Assembly: GCA_018399075.1 (NCBI GenBank)
Contig: CP073763.1
Location: 1,240,001-1,304,000, forward strand
Origin: Simkaniaceae bacterium
GTDB taxonomy: Bacteria; Chlamydiota; Chlamydiia; Chlamydiales; Simkaniaceae
DNA: 64,000 bases
Reading direction: 5' to 3'
Part shown: positions 25,088 to 33,903 of the stretch, piece by piece
How the letters are laid out: every line of letters starts with the position of its first letter
How positions within the stretch are numbered: the stretch's first letter is position 1
Program-made: the position numbers and the translations under genes
Notes under the pieces: generated by a model
Told to the model about the DNA's origin: nothing
The model's input: only the letters and a program-made list of their open reading frames with translations
The model's database searches: none

Positions 25088-27013
25088 ATGGGAAAGAATG
25101 TTGCGCAAAAACTCATTGAGAGTCATTTAGTCGAAGGGAAAATGATCCCGGGAGAAGAGATCGGAATCAAAATTGACCACACTTTGACTCAAGATGCAAC
25201 CGGAACGATGGTGATGCTTGAGCTTGAAGCTATGGGGCTGAAAGAAGCTAAAACAGAAGTATCCTGCCAATATGTTGATCACAATATCATTCAGAATGAC
25301 TTTAAAAACCCCGACGATCATCTGTTCTTATGGAGCGCTACTCGGAAGTTTGGCCTTTGGTATAGCAAGCCTGGAAATGGGGTCAGCCATCCTGTCCATA
25401 TGGAGAAGTTAGGCATTCCAGGTAAAACGATGGTAGGTTCTGATAGTCATACACCCGCTGCAGGTAGTTTAGGGATGCTTGCCATTGGAACAGGAGGGTT
25501 AGAAGTGGCGCTTGCCATTGCAGGCGAGCCGTTCTTTATTAAGATGCCAAAGATTATGGGCGTTAAGATTACAGGAAAGCTTCCCGATTGGGTGAGTGCT
25601 AAAGATGTGATTTTAGAGATGCTTCGTCGCCATGATGTTGCTGGTGGCGTTGGAAAAATCATCGAGTATTATGGCCCCGGCTTGGCTAACCTATCCGCAA
25701 TGGACCGCCACGTCATTACTAACATGGGAGCAGAACTTGGAGCGACCACAAGTGTATTCCCTTCTGATGAAGAAACCAAACGCTTTATGATCCTTCATGG
25801 AAGGGGAGAGGATTGGATTGAACTTAAAGCGGATGCTGATGCTACCTACGATGAGCATGATGAAATCGATCTCTCAAAACTCGAACCCCTTATTGCTTGT
25901 CCTAGTAGCCCAGGAAATGTTGTTCCAGTGAAAGAAGTTGCTGGAAAACCAATCTTCCAATCGATGATTGGTTCTTCCGCAAACCCTGGGATGCGCGACT
26001 TTGCGATAGCCGCCATGATCATTGATGGAAAAAAATCACAAGACCAAGTCTCATTTGATATCAACCCTACTTCTAGACAAATCTTGGAAAACTTAACAAC
26101 TGGAGGGTATTTGAACTCTCTTATCCGTGCTGGAGCTCGTATTCACCAGGCAGGATGCAATGGTTGCATCGGAATGGGTCAAGCCCCTGCTTCAGGGAAG
26201 ATAAGCCTTAGAACCAACCCTAGAAACTTCCCAGGCCGATCTGGGACCAAGGAAGATCAAGTCTATCTTTGCAGTCCCGAAGTGGCCGTTGCTTCCGCGA
26301 TCACAGGGGTCATTACCGATCCTCGCGATTTAGGTATTCCTTATCCAAAGTACGAAGAGCCAAAGGAAATTGAACTGGTTGAAGAACTCTCTCCTCCAGG
26401 AGAAAAGATTGACCTTATTATGGGGCCAAATATCAAACCCCTCCCAAAATTTGAACCTCTAGAAGACCATATCGAAGGCCCTGTCCTCTTAAAAATGGGG
26501 GACAATATTTCAACCGATGAAATCCTTCCTGCAGGAACAAAAGTTCTCCCTTTCAGAAGTAATATTCCAGAGATTAGCAAATTTACTTTCGGACAAGTCG
26601 ATGAGTCGTATTATGACCGTGCTATGAAACACCAGAAAACGGGTTCAGTGATTGTTGGAGGGAATAACTACGGACAAGGATCGAGCCGTGAACATGCTGC
26701 TATTTCTCCACGCTTTTTAGGGGTCAGAGCCGTCATTGTCAAAAGCTATGCACGGATCCATAGAAAAAATCTCTGCAACTTTGGAATCCTTCCTCTGATC
26801 TTTGTCAACCCTGCCGATCATGATAGAATCTCACAGGAAGATATTCTCGAAATCAAAGATGTAAGAAAGCATATCGAAAAAGATAATGAATTCGAAGTCT
26901 TCAACAAGACAAAAAACGAAAATTACAAAGTCGCGCACAACCTGAGTCGAAGAGAGCGTGATTCGATTCTAGCTGGAAGTTTGATTAATATCGCTCTGGA
27001 GAAACACAAATGA
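25088..27013 (+). CDS. acn: Aconitate hydratase
   Basis: 641 residues, the shorter bacterial aconitase type. TCA-cycle citrate-isocitrate isomerisation with a [4Fe-4S] cluster. Cluster ligands are visible in AGCNGCIGMGQAPASG, with the third cysteine expected in LIACPSSP; VGSDSHTPAAGSLGMLAIG carries active-site residues and NNYGQGSSREHAAISPRFLG the C-terminal swivelling-domain serine. Chlamydia species lack aconitase, so this supports an environmental lineage with a fuller TCA cycle. The next gene starts within its stop (ATGA). Confidence 0.95.
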   Translation: MGKNVAQKLIESHLVEGKMIPGEEIGIKIDHTLTQDATGTMVMLELEAMGLKEAKTEVSCQYVDHNIIQNDFKNPDDHLFLWSATRKFGLWYSKPGNGVSHPVHMEKLGIPGKTMVGSDSHTPAAGSLGMLAIGTGGLEVALAIAGEPFFIKMPKIMGVKITGKLPDWVSAKDVILEMLRRHDVAGGVGKIIEYYGPGLANLSAMDRHVITNMGAELGATTSVFPSDEETKRFMILHGRGEDWIELKADADATYDEHDEIDLSKLEPLIACPSSPGNVVPVKEVAGKPIFQSMIGSSANPGMRDFAIAAMIIDGKKSQDQVSFDINPTSRQILENLTTGGYLNSLIRAGARIHQAGCNGCIGMGQAPASGKISLRTNPRNFPGRSGTKEDQVYLCSPEVAVASAITGVITDPRDLGIPYPKYEEPKEIELVEELSPPGEKIDLIMGPNIKPLPKFEPLEDHIEGPVLLKMGDNISTDEILPAGTKVLPFRSNIPEISKFTFGQVDESYYDRAMKHQKTGSVIVGGNNYGQGSSREHAAISPRFLGVRAVIVKSYARIHRKNLCNFGILPLIFVNPADHDRISQEDILEIKDVRKHIEKDNEFEVFNKTKNENYKVAHNLSRRERDSILAGSLINIALEKHK

Positions 27014-27363
27014 TCCTTTTTATTGTCCGCGTTATTGTTACAACCATCGTTGTGCTCATCTGTGCTCATCTTCTTCCAGGCCTTGAGGTTAAAAATAATT
27101 ATGATGCCGTCCTCTTCGGTTTGATTCTGGCCATTATTAATTCGGTTGTAAGACCGATTTTAACCCTTCTGACCCTTCCGATCACCATCTTCACTCTGGG
27201 GCTCTTCCTGCTGGTGATCAATGGATTTACCTTCTGGCTTGCCAGTGAACTCTCCTATGGGGTCCATATCTCGACCTTTTGGGGAGCCTTTTGGGGAGGC
27301 CTTATCATTTGGTTCACCGGAATCTTCACAAATCGACTTATCTGGGATTCCAATACTTACTAA
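27010..27363 (+). CDS. Phage holin superfamily IV-like four-helix membrane protein
   Basis: 117 residues with four hydrophobic segments. The opening FIVRVIVTTIVVLICAHLLP, the central AIINSVVRPILTLLTLPITI and the closing FWGAFWGGLIIWF match the widespread small membrane family (YvlD/holin superfamily IV). Its function is not established, and a phage origin is not implied. It is coupled to the aconitase gene by a 4-base overlap. Confidence 0.85.
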   Translation: MILFIVRVIVTTIVVLICAHLLPGLEVKNNYDAVLFGLILAIINSVVRPILTLLTLPITIFTLGLFLLVINGFTFWLASELSYGVHISTFWGAFWGGLIIWFTGIFTNRLIWDSNTY

Positions 27364-27453
27364 TAATTAGCTATTTACGACTTAATATATTAATTAATAA
27401 CAATTTATGTTATAATTGTATTGTTAATATAATATTTAATAGGAAATAGTATC

Positions 27454-29229
27454 ATGAGCACACTTAGTCCATTAGAATCAGCATTAGCCCAAGCTTCAGT
27501 CCATGTTGCCACAGTCAATGAGTCAAGGGATCCAGACCGATTTGTTAAAATCGAGTCTGAACTAGATGCCCTGGGAAAGCAAATCTGCGGAAGGGCTGAA
27601 AACCTAACCTATCTTCCTAGATTTTCTGAGATTCAAGAACAATTTATCCAGGCTCAGGAGATGCATCAAAAGCATAGCGCTGATCGTTCTGGAATGGGCT
27701 CTCGCTCTGTTTCCTACTCCAGCGTTGGCTCAAAACTCCCTAAAAGAGGCGCCTCCTCAGCAGCATCGCGCTACTCTCCACCTCCAGCCGTATTAGTGGG
27801 GAAGGGGCGACCAATGCCAGAAGCTACAAGAGTCCTTGGAACTATTAATCAGTATCATGATGGAGATTCACTAGCAGGAACCTTTGGTCGATATAATAGA
27901 GTCACATGTCCAAGTACATCTCTCTCATTTATCTCTCGTTTCTTAAACCATGGAAGTGCAGGGCTTGATTCAAACATGGTTGATCAACTCATCCGCATTG
28001 GTCAAGATCGCTTTCTGGGGCAAGTTGCACAAAGACGCGAAGCTCTAAGAGAAGTTGCCATCCCACTAGAGCTAAGGGGTGATGTTCAAGGAAATATGAT
28101 GGCGCCAACGGATGTTGTTCAAGCCTTTGAAGAGGCTGTTGGTCCTCGTCCTCATTCACCTGCATCATTCTTTCTTGCTGATCATAGTGACGTATTAGAA
28201 CAGAAACTTAGCGCTGCTTTAACTAAATCGCTCATTCCACAGGCTATGCAGCAAGTAGGAGGAAAACTCCTAGTTCCTATCAAAGCAAATGGTTTAACTT
28301 TCCATATCCTTATTGAGGTCACAAAAGATAGAGTTAGAACGACTCTTTCTACTCCTGAAGGCAAACCCATTAGGGGAACTGAAAGTCTCGCTTATAACAA
28401 TGCTCGAGGCATTGCTGGAACAGCAAAAGCGATTGTCACAAGAATGACAACAGAAACCCGAAGAGCACAACTTACTGAAAAAATTATTCGCCCCCTCGTT
28501 GAGCTAGCGACTATTGATCCACATCAAAGAGCTGCTTCAACCATTACAATTAATGGCCAAACCACTGCAATCGGAGTTGATGTGAGTGGGCCAAGAGTCA
28601 AAGTCACTCTTTTTGATTCACATGGAAATGGTCGATTAAATGGCTCAGGAGAAGGTTTCGTCTATGAAACTGAAGGCGCTGAAAATGCTGCAGATATTCT
28701 CCTTCGAATGATGTATGTCAAAGATAAAGAGATCGTCGTACAAGGTGCTATGTCGGAAGCTCAGCGCAAATTTCTCGCAGCAGAAGTAGGGGAGCTTAAT
28801 GAGGTCGGAACATGGCTTGTCCTTCCTAAAGAGCACCTCGTTTCTTTTGCTGAAGAAGCTCCTGTTTTAGCTCCAGTAATGGGGTTAGGTGTAGCTGTAG
28901 AACAACATGAGGAGCTAGAAGAAAAAGAGCATAAATCATCACCAAGCGTGGTGACTACATCAGCAGCCGTTTCTCAAGAAGCCGTCGTCGTTAATCCTCT
29001 ACTATCCTCCTATCCTCCTCCAAGAAGAGAAGTAGGAATGGAACAGCGTGATCACCTTAGCCCTCCTTTGCAACAGGTTATGCATGAAGATCGAGGATCT
29101 ACTGTGGTAGAAAGACAGAGAGAAGTACAATCTCCAAGAGTTCCAGCTCCATTACGCCGCCATTCTCCTTCCTCTCAGCAACGGAGCAATGGAAGCGGTG
29201 ATGAAGGCACTACCTGCGTTATTAGTTAA
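27454..29229 (+). CDS. Candidate effector with FDSH-type cysteine protease motifs
   Basis: 591 residues, not recognised by family. A central region has features of a papain-like ubiquitin-type protease: TCPSTSLSFISRFL (151-164) with C152, and VTLFDSHGNGRLNGSGEGF (384-402) with D388 and H390, followed by a helix (NAADILLRMMYV), as in FDSH-type deubiquitinase folds. The N-terminal 110 residues are Ser/Arg-rich after a helical start. The C-terminus (about 470-591) is Pro/Ser/Glu-rich with PPPRREVG and RRHSPSSQQ. No signal peptide or membrane segment is present, which fits type III export. The protease call is inference. Confidence 0.55.
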   Translation: MSTLSPLESALAQASVHVATVNESRDPDRFVKIESELDALGKQICGRAENLTYLPRFSEIQEQFIQAQEMHQKHSADRSGMGSRSVSYSSVGSKLPKRGASSAASRYSPPPAVLVGKGRPMPEATRVLGTINQYHDGDSLAGTFGRYNRVTCPSTSLSFISRFLNHGSAGLDSNMVDQLIRIGQDRFLGQVAQRREALREVAIPLELRGDVQGNMMAPTDVVQAFEEAVGPRPHSPASFFLADHSDVLEQKLSAALTKSLIPQAMQQVGGKLLVPIKANGLTFHILIEVTKDRVRTTLSTPEGKPIRGTESLAYNNARGIAGTAKAIVTRMTTETRRAQLTEKIIRPLVELATIDPHQRAASTITINGQTTAIGVDVSGPRVKVTLFDSHGNGRLNGSGEGFVYETEGAENAADILLRMMYVKDKEIVVQGAMSEAQRKFLAAEVGELNEVGTWLVLPKEHLVSFAEEAPVLAPVMGLGVAVEQHEELEEKEHKSSPSVVTTSAAVSQEAVVVNPLLSSYPPPRREVGMEQRDHLSPPLQQVMHEDRGSTVVERQREVQSPRVPAPLRRHSPSSQQRSNGSGDEGTTCVIS

Positions 29230-29274
29230 TCGGAATGCTTTTATAAACATTTCTTAACGAAAAAAAATCTTTAT

Positions 29275-29313
29275 GCTACGCTCCTGAACTTGATAAAAGT
29301 ATGGGAGCGTAGC
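29275..29313 (+). promoter_or_regulatory. Hairpin covering the ribosome site of the downstream lipoprotein gene
   Basis: GCTACGCTCC (29275-29284) and GGAGCGTAGC (29304-29313) form a perfect 10-bp stem with a 19-base loop. The right arm contains the only purine-rich ribosome-site candidate (GGGAG, 29303-29307) before the ATG at 29318. No T-run follows, so it is unlikely to be a terminator. Confidence 0.6.
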
Positions 29314-29317
29314 CTTA

Positions 29318-30442
29318 ATGAGAAAAATCCTATTTACACTCACTATTAGTACATTATTCCTTACCGGTTGCCATGTTTCAAGTCGCACTTCGATGTATGG
29401 TAGTGGAGGGAGAACCTCTTATAATGTAGCGGCGCAAAATACAACAAATCAAGAGCTATTATTAAACCTAGTCCGTCTTCGCTATTCCGATACCCCTTAC
29501 TTTTTAGAGCTCAATGGAATTACAACGCAGTTTAACTTTTCATCTAAGTTAAACTCATCAATTAAGCTTCCCGGATTTAACAGTGATAATCCTGCCTCAG
29601 TGGGCGGGGAGTTAGGTTGGTCCAATCAACCCACTATTCAGTACTCGCCCCTTGAAGGAAAGGATTTTGCCATACAAATGATGCAGCCTTTAGACTTAAG
29701 AATTGTTCAAGGACTTGTCTTTACCGGTTGGGATGTTGGTCGAGTCTTTAGACTTCTAATACAAAATATGGCGGATATTCCGAATGCTAGTGCTGCCTCA
29801 GGTCCAGTGCCAAGTAGCCCACCCCACTATAAAAAGTTCTTAGAATGTCTCGAGCTTCTTCATCATTTCCAATCGTTAGGGGAGCTTCAAATCGGCGTCC
29901 GCTATATGCCTCATGGCGATAAGAATATTTCTGAGGATGAAGCCTGCGAGAATCAGCCCAATGCTATCCAAATCTCTTTTCCCTCAAATGGTGATGAATC
30001 AGACCGTTTAGCTGTCCTTCTAGAAGGGGTTAAAAAATCTAAGGGGCGCTACGTCTTAAATATGCGGCAAGCCTTTAATGAAGAGGCATCGCTGGGACTC
30101 ATGACGCGTTCTCTTCTTGGAACAATGTACTACCTTAGCCTGGGCGTTGAAGTACCTCCAAAAGATATAGCTGCTGGAACTGTTGCGATGACTCTTAATA
30201 ATGATGGCTCTCTTTTTGACTGGCATGATGTGATCGGAGATCTTTTGACCATTAATTGGAGCTTGCGCCGTCCACAAAGTTCCTATCTTGCGGTTCCCTA
30301 TCGGGGGTATTGGTTTTATATCGATGATAGTGATGTGAATTCTAAGCGAACCTTTGTTCTTCTGCAGCAGATCTACAACTTGCAAGCAAAGCAACAGGAA
30401 AAAGAGGGACCTCTTCTGACAATCCCCCTAGGTGCTCCTTAG
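29318..30442 (+). CDS. Lipoprotein of unknown function
   Basis: 374 residues with a lipoprotein signal: TLFLTGC places the lipidated cysteine at about residue 18. The mature part opens with a segment (QELLLNLVRLRYSDTPYFLE) that is seen in uncharacterised bacterial lipoproteins. The body is mixed alpha/beta, and the C-terminal RPQSSYLAVPYRGYWFYIDD is followed by a helix (RTFVLLQQIYNLQAK). It has no enzymatic motif. An outer-membrane lipoprotein is the likely location. It ends 1 base before the convergent gene. Confidence 0.75.
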   Translation: MRKILFTLTISTLFLTGCHVSSRTSMYGSGGRTSYNVAAQNTTNQELLLNLVRLRYSDTPYFLELNGITTQFNFSSKLNSSIKLPGFNSDNPASVGGELGWSNQPTIQYSPLEGKDFAIQMMQPLDLRIVQGLVFTGWDVGRVFRLLIQNMADIPNASAASGPVPSSPPHYKKFLECLELLHHFQSLGELQIGVRYMPHGDKNISEDEACENQPNAIQISFPSNGDESDRLAVLLEGVKKSKGRYVLNMRQAFNEEASLGLMTRSLLGTMYYLSLGVEVPPKDIAAGTVAMTLNNDGSLFDWHDVIGDLLTINWSLRRPQSSYLAVPYRGYWFYIDDSDVNSKRTFVLLQQIYNLQAKQQEKEGPLLTIPLGAP

Positions 30443-31222
30443 TCAATCAACCTCATCAAGACTAGAGCCTTCTTTTTTTTCTATAGAAGGTTCATTGTTA
30501 CCAAGATTCTGTAGATCTCCAGCAAGCAGCTTCTGAAAGTCTCTTGCAAACACGGCGTAGAAACTATCATCATCATCATCGACTTTTGCTTTCTGAGCTT
30601 CAATGAAAAAATTCATCATGGCTGCCTCGACTTCTGGGACTAAAAGGGAGAGGGAAAAGCTAACTGTTGTTGTTATCAATACCAGAACTTTCCCTCTCAA
30701 TAAAGGCGCCTCCTGAAATTCCATCCCACCACTCAAAATAATCACGGCGCAACTGACAACTCTTTTCTGCTCAGCTGATAAATAGCCATGGCGACATAAA
30801 TAAACATAGGAGACCCCGGAGACAGCACCTAGCGCATGATGATATCCCTCTTTTTGAGATATCCGGAGAATAGCCAGCGTAAGTGCGACCTGAACAACCC
30901 TGTGGTAGTTTTGCGAGGCCGCATTAACTTTGCCTTTTTGATCTTCAGGCAAAACCAACTCGACCCCTTTTAGGACTAGAGGGGAGAGATAGATAATTCT
31001 TCCTTGCCAAGCTGATAGGGGGCGATAACCAAAACTCTGGAGAGCTGTTGAAAAAGGAGCAATGGCTGAAAACAAGAGTAAAGGAGCTCTAAAAGTTGCA
31101 AAATGACTTTCCCAAAGTGCCAATAGAGGATCTTCAATAGGATTATTATTGACCTTCTTTGAAGGGTATAAGGATTGACCTAAGTAAAATTGTGAAATAG
31201 CTTCAACTGCTTTTAGTCCCAT
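30443..31222 (-). CDS. Hypothetical protein with several hydrophobic helices
   Basis: 259 residues, not recognised. Hydrophobic segments at about 42-66, 112-121, 132-141, 156-171 and 177-198 alternate with charged loops; the last 55 residues are acidic (VDDDDDSFYAVF). There is no signal peptide. The arrangement suggests a membrane protein with an acidic cytoplasmic or host-facing tail. It follows the BTB-like gene by 16 bases on the same strand and is probably cotranscribed with it. Confidence 0.5.
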   Translation of the reverse strand: MGLKAVEAISQFYLGQSLYPSKKVNNNPIEDPLLALWESHFATFRAPLLLFSAIAPFSTALQSFGYRPLSAWQGRIIYLSPLVLKGVELVLPEDQKGKVNAASQNYHRVVQVALTLAILRISQKEGYHHALGAVSGVSYVYLCRHGYLSAEQKRVVSCAVIILSGGMEFQEAPLLRGKVLVLITTTVSFSLSLLVPEVEAAMMNFFIEAQKAKVDDDDDSFYAVFARDFQKLLAGDLQNLGNNEPSIEKKEGSSLDEVD

Positions 31223-31238
31223 TGTTTTCTATTACTCC

Positions 31239-32705
31239 TTAATCAGTTTCCATTACATCTACATTGGGGAATCGATCTTTTAATGTTTCTCGCTGGATAT
31301 GATTAATACGCTGACCACTAATCGAAAGAACGCGAAGCGCAGCATGGCTTTCAGTAAAATCAGATTCTATAGTAAGTTCCTGAGAAAAAAGATCTATTTG
31401 AAGCCAAAGAAGGTTTGGCAACTTTTGAAGCAACTGCGGTAACAAATGACTAGCAAAAGAAACGTTGCATGGAAGACTTAGCACAGTGATGTAGTTTGGC
31501 GCCTCGGGACACTTTTCTAAAACGTTCATTATCTCTCTTATAATATCTATCTGATTATCTCTCTTGAGGTGAAGGAAATCAATCAGATCTTGAATCACCT
31601 TATTACAATAGAAATAGCGCTGGGCACTGTTATAGTCTCTAGAATTAAGAACATAGCCTATACAGTCAATTGTAGCATTAATTCGAGTGCCTTGATCTTC
31701 AATCTTATCTAATTGATTAATTCTTTCGATTGAGGGGAGAAAGTTTAATGAATAGGCTCCAACTTTTACCCCAGGTCCTCTCTCAAGTGCTTTGTTCGAA
31801 TGGTGCTGAAGATAAGGATTCATTGCTTCAAGACTTTGATTAAGAATAGCTTGTTGAACTGCTCCAAGCTTTTTTACATGGAGAGCGCAGTCCTCCCTCA
31901 TCCCAATGCATAAAAAATCAAAGGCATCAAGCTCTCCCCACTCTGAAGCATCAGAGCTTGTAAGCTTTTGTTGTAAAACACCAAGATCACCATGATTAAA
32001 AGGGAATTCTTCAGATAAGCGAAGCCCTTCTTCACTTACATCTCTCATGCCAGATCCCATTAATGCGCGAAAGAAGGGGAGTTGAATGAGAACTGATTGA
32101 GGGTACTCTGCAGACTCTTCGCCAATGAAGACCCTTATCATAACATCTTCACTTGGAACCTCAGGAAAAACACTAGCTTCAGTCATTCCAACGGCAAATA
32201 GATAAAAATAGCTATCGCACATCCATTTTTGCATCCACCTATGAAGGTTTTCCCGGCGTTGCTCTAGGGATATCTGAGGGACATGTCGTCTTTCGCCTCT
32301 ACCATTTGGTAAAACATAAACCTCATTTGAACGAACATAGTATTTGAGAGCAAGACCAATGACTAGAGCAACAGATGTATATTTTCTGTAATAAATTAAT
32401 CCATACAGAATCGCGACCTTGGAGATCAGATATCCTAAACGGCCCATACGGAAGTCACCATGATCACTAGTTACTATATACTGAGTGACTCTATTCCTAA
32501 ATTGGTTTTTGCGAACTTTATAACACGTTTTCGTAAAGGGAGAAGAGAGCATGTCATCAATAACAACATCATAAAGAGCATATAGAATGTTACGAGATAT
32601 CGACGTCTCATTACGCGTTCGCTCGATAGGGTGAAAGAAAGGAATTTTTACTATGTTTTCCACAAATACCTTAATGCTAAATTTTAATTGTGTAAAGTAT
32701 ACCAT
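31239..32705 (-). CDS. BTB/POZ-like and LRR-like candidate effector
   Basis: 488 residues, no annotated family. At about 195-250 the sequence MIRVFIGEESAEYPQSVLIQ, LPFFRALMGSGMRDVSEEGL and the helix after it follow the BTB/POZ pattern (strand, 'H.xVL' helix, 'FRAMF' helix, 'E' turn). The C-terminus has LRR-like strands (LLWLQIDLFSQELTIESD and LRVLSISGQRINHI). BTB proteins bind cullin-3 or dimerise in eukaryotes, and similar domains occur in amoeba symbionts. The N-terminal 120 residues contain one hydrophobic patch. The exact start is uncertain; an internal GTG at about 32669 is possible. Confidence 0.45.
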   Translation of the reverse strand: MVYFTQLKFSIKVFVENIVKIPFFHPIERTRNETSISRNILYALYDVVIDDMLSSPFTKTCYKVRKNQFRNRVTQYIVTSDHGDFRMGRLGYLISKVAILYGLIYYRKYTSVALVIGLALKYYVRSNEVYVLPNGRGERRHVPQISLEQRRENLHRWMQKWMCDSYFYLFAVGMTEASVFPEVPSEDVMIRVFIGEESAEYPQSVLIQLPFFRALMGSGMRDVSEEGLRLSEEFPFNHGDLGVLQQKLTSSDASEWGELDAFDFLCIGMREDCALHVKKLGAVQQAILNQSLEAMNPYLQHHSNKALERGPGVKVGAYSLNFLPSIERINQLDKIEDQGTRINATIDCIGYVLNSRDYNSAQRYFYCNKVIQDLIDFLHLKRDNQIDIIREIMNVLEKCPEAPNYITVLSLPCNVSFASHLLPQLLQKLPNLLWLQIDLFSQELTIESDFTESHAALRVLSISGQRINHIQRETLKDRFPNVDVMETD

Positions 32706-32834
32706 TGATTAAAGGTTTTCTACAAGGTTTTCTACAAAGATGAGAGCTAACCCTTTGTATAGAAATTATTTATTTTAAACATAACATTAATTATCAGACG
32801 TTACTGCCGAATCAAAAGGAGCCTCCCCTTACTC

Positions 32835-32863
32835 TTGACTGAAAGGTCGAACTAGACGATAAT
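32835..32863 (+). promoter_or_regulatory. Sigma70-type promoter for the 32916 hydrolase
   Basis: -35 TTGACT (32835-32840), 17-base spacer, -10 GATAAT (32858-32863), 53 bases before the ATG. A 12-bp tandem repeat (AAGGTTTTCTAC twice, 32712-32735) lies upstream. Confidence 0.55.
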
Positions 32864-32915
32864 TTCTTTCGAAACAGTTACTAATATGAATGATTTTTTT
32901 AATTAGGTCAATTTT

Positions 32916-33896
32916 ATGAGTCTCAGTCTATTCTCCTGCATAACCCAATCTGATTCGATGGTTTCAAAGGTTCTATTTGACGCTCATCGGCGCACAGTTT
33001 TAGAGGAAGATAGCCTTCTCGAGGGGCTTCGCCCAATGAAAGAAGGTCTTATCGAAGCACTGGATGGAATAGAAATTAATTTCAGAGCTATAAATGGCGA
33101 CACTGTTAATGGAATCCATTTTAAGGGGACAGAGCCTAAAGCAATCATCTTTCTCCATGGAAATGGCTGCTTTTATGAAACCTCAGGCTGCAAACCCTTG
33201 AGTTGGAGAGAGTCTCTTACAAGGGAAGGCACAACACTCCCCCACCTTATCATTTTCAACCCTCGCGGTACGGGCGAAAGCACCGGTCGGACCCAAACCA
33301 ATTACGTCATTGAAGACTTTATCTTGATGTTTGACCATCTTGTTAATGTGTGTCATGTTGACCCTAGTCATGTTGTGATTGGAGGGCATTCAATGGGTGG
33401 TTATTTTTCCCTCTTTGGTGCTGCAGCAATCCAAAAACGATATCCTGAGGCAAAGATCAACTTTATTAGTGATCGCTCTATCTGGGACTTAAAAAGCCGC
33501 GTAGCTGCAAAAGTTGAAGGTGCCGGATATCTTGGCTGGAAAGCCTTTCTACTCTCTTCCTACATCAGCTCTGTCATATCCTCCCCTGATTGGTCGAGAG
33601 ATTCTATAGAGGCTCTAGAAAGTTTGAAAGGGAGAGTTTTTGTGATTTATCATCCTAAGGATGGAGTTGTTCTTTACGATGACTCAACGCATAAAGGTCT
33701 TCTAGATGCTCGTCGCATTAATGAATATTTCTGCCTGGAGCTCTCTGAAGATGACCCTCACGCCGAAGTTGGACCTCGCCCTCACAATAGAGAGTTTTCT
33801 GATAGAGAAAATCAGAAAATTGTTGCCGAGTTAAGGCGAATGCTGGAGATCCCCCCTTCTTCTGAAGATGAGCCTTTACATGTATTGAAACCCTAA
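32916..33896 (+). CDS. Alpha/beta hydrolase
   Basis: 326 residues. AIIFLHGNGCFYETSG gives the oxyanion strand, LIIFNPRGTGESTGRTQTN the conserved PRGxGxS loop, and VVIGGHSMGGYFSLFGAA the nucleophile elbow (GHSMGG). Acid and histidine candidates are in IYHPKDGVV and DDPHAEVGPRPH. There is no signal peptide. Similar hydrolases are abundant in environmental chlamydiae; the substrate is unknown. Confidence 0.75.
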   Translation: MSLSLFSCITQSDSMVSKVLFDAHRRTVLEEDSLLEGLRPMKEGLIEALDGIEINFRAINGDTVNGIHFKGTEPKAIIFLHGNGCFYETSGCKPLSWRESLTREGTTLPHLIIFNPRGTGESTGRTQTNYVIEDFILMFDHLVNVCHVDPSHVVIGGHSMGGYFSLFGAAAIQKRYPEAKINFISDRSIWDLKSRVAAKVEGAGYLGWKAFLLSSYISSVISSPDWSRDSIEALESLKGRVFVIYHPKDGVVLYDDSTHKGLLDARRINEYFCLELSEDDPHAEVGPRPHNREFSDRENQKIVAELRRMLEIPPSSEDEPLHVLKP

Positions 33897-33903
33897 AAAT
33901 TCA

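Noticed and set aside
27010-27363. Prophage remnant inferred from the holin-like small membrane protein
   Set aside because: The family is widespread and non-phage in most genomes, and no other phage gene is present.
32706-32834. Possible CRISPR or satellite repeats, from the 12-bp tandem AAGGTTTTCTAC pair
   Set aside because: Only two copies with no spacers; a chance or slippage duplication is more likely.
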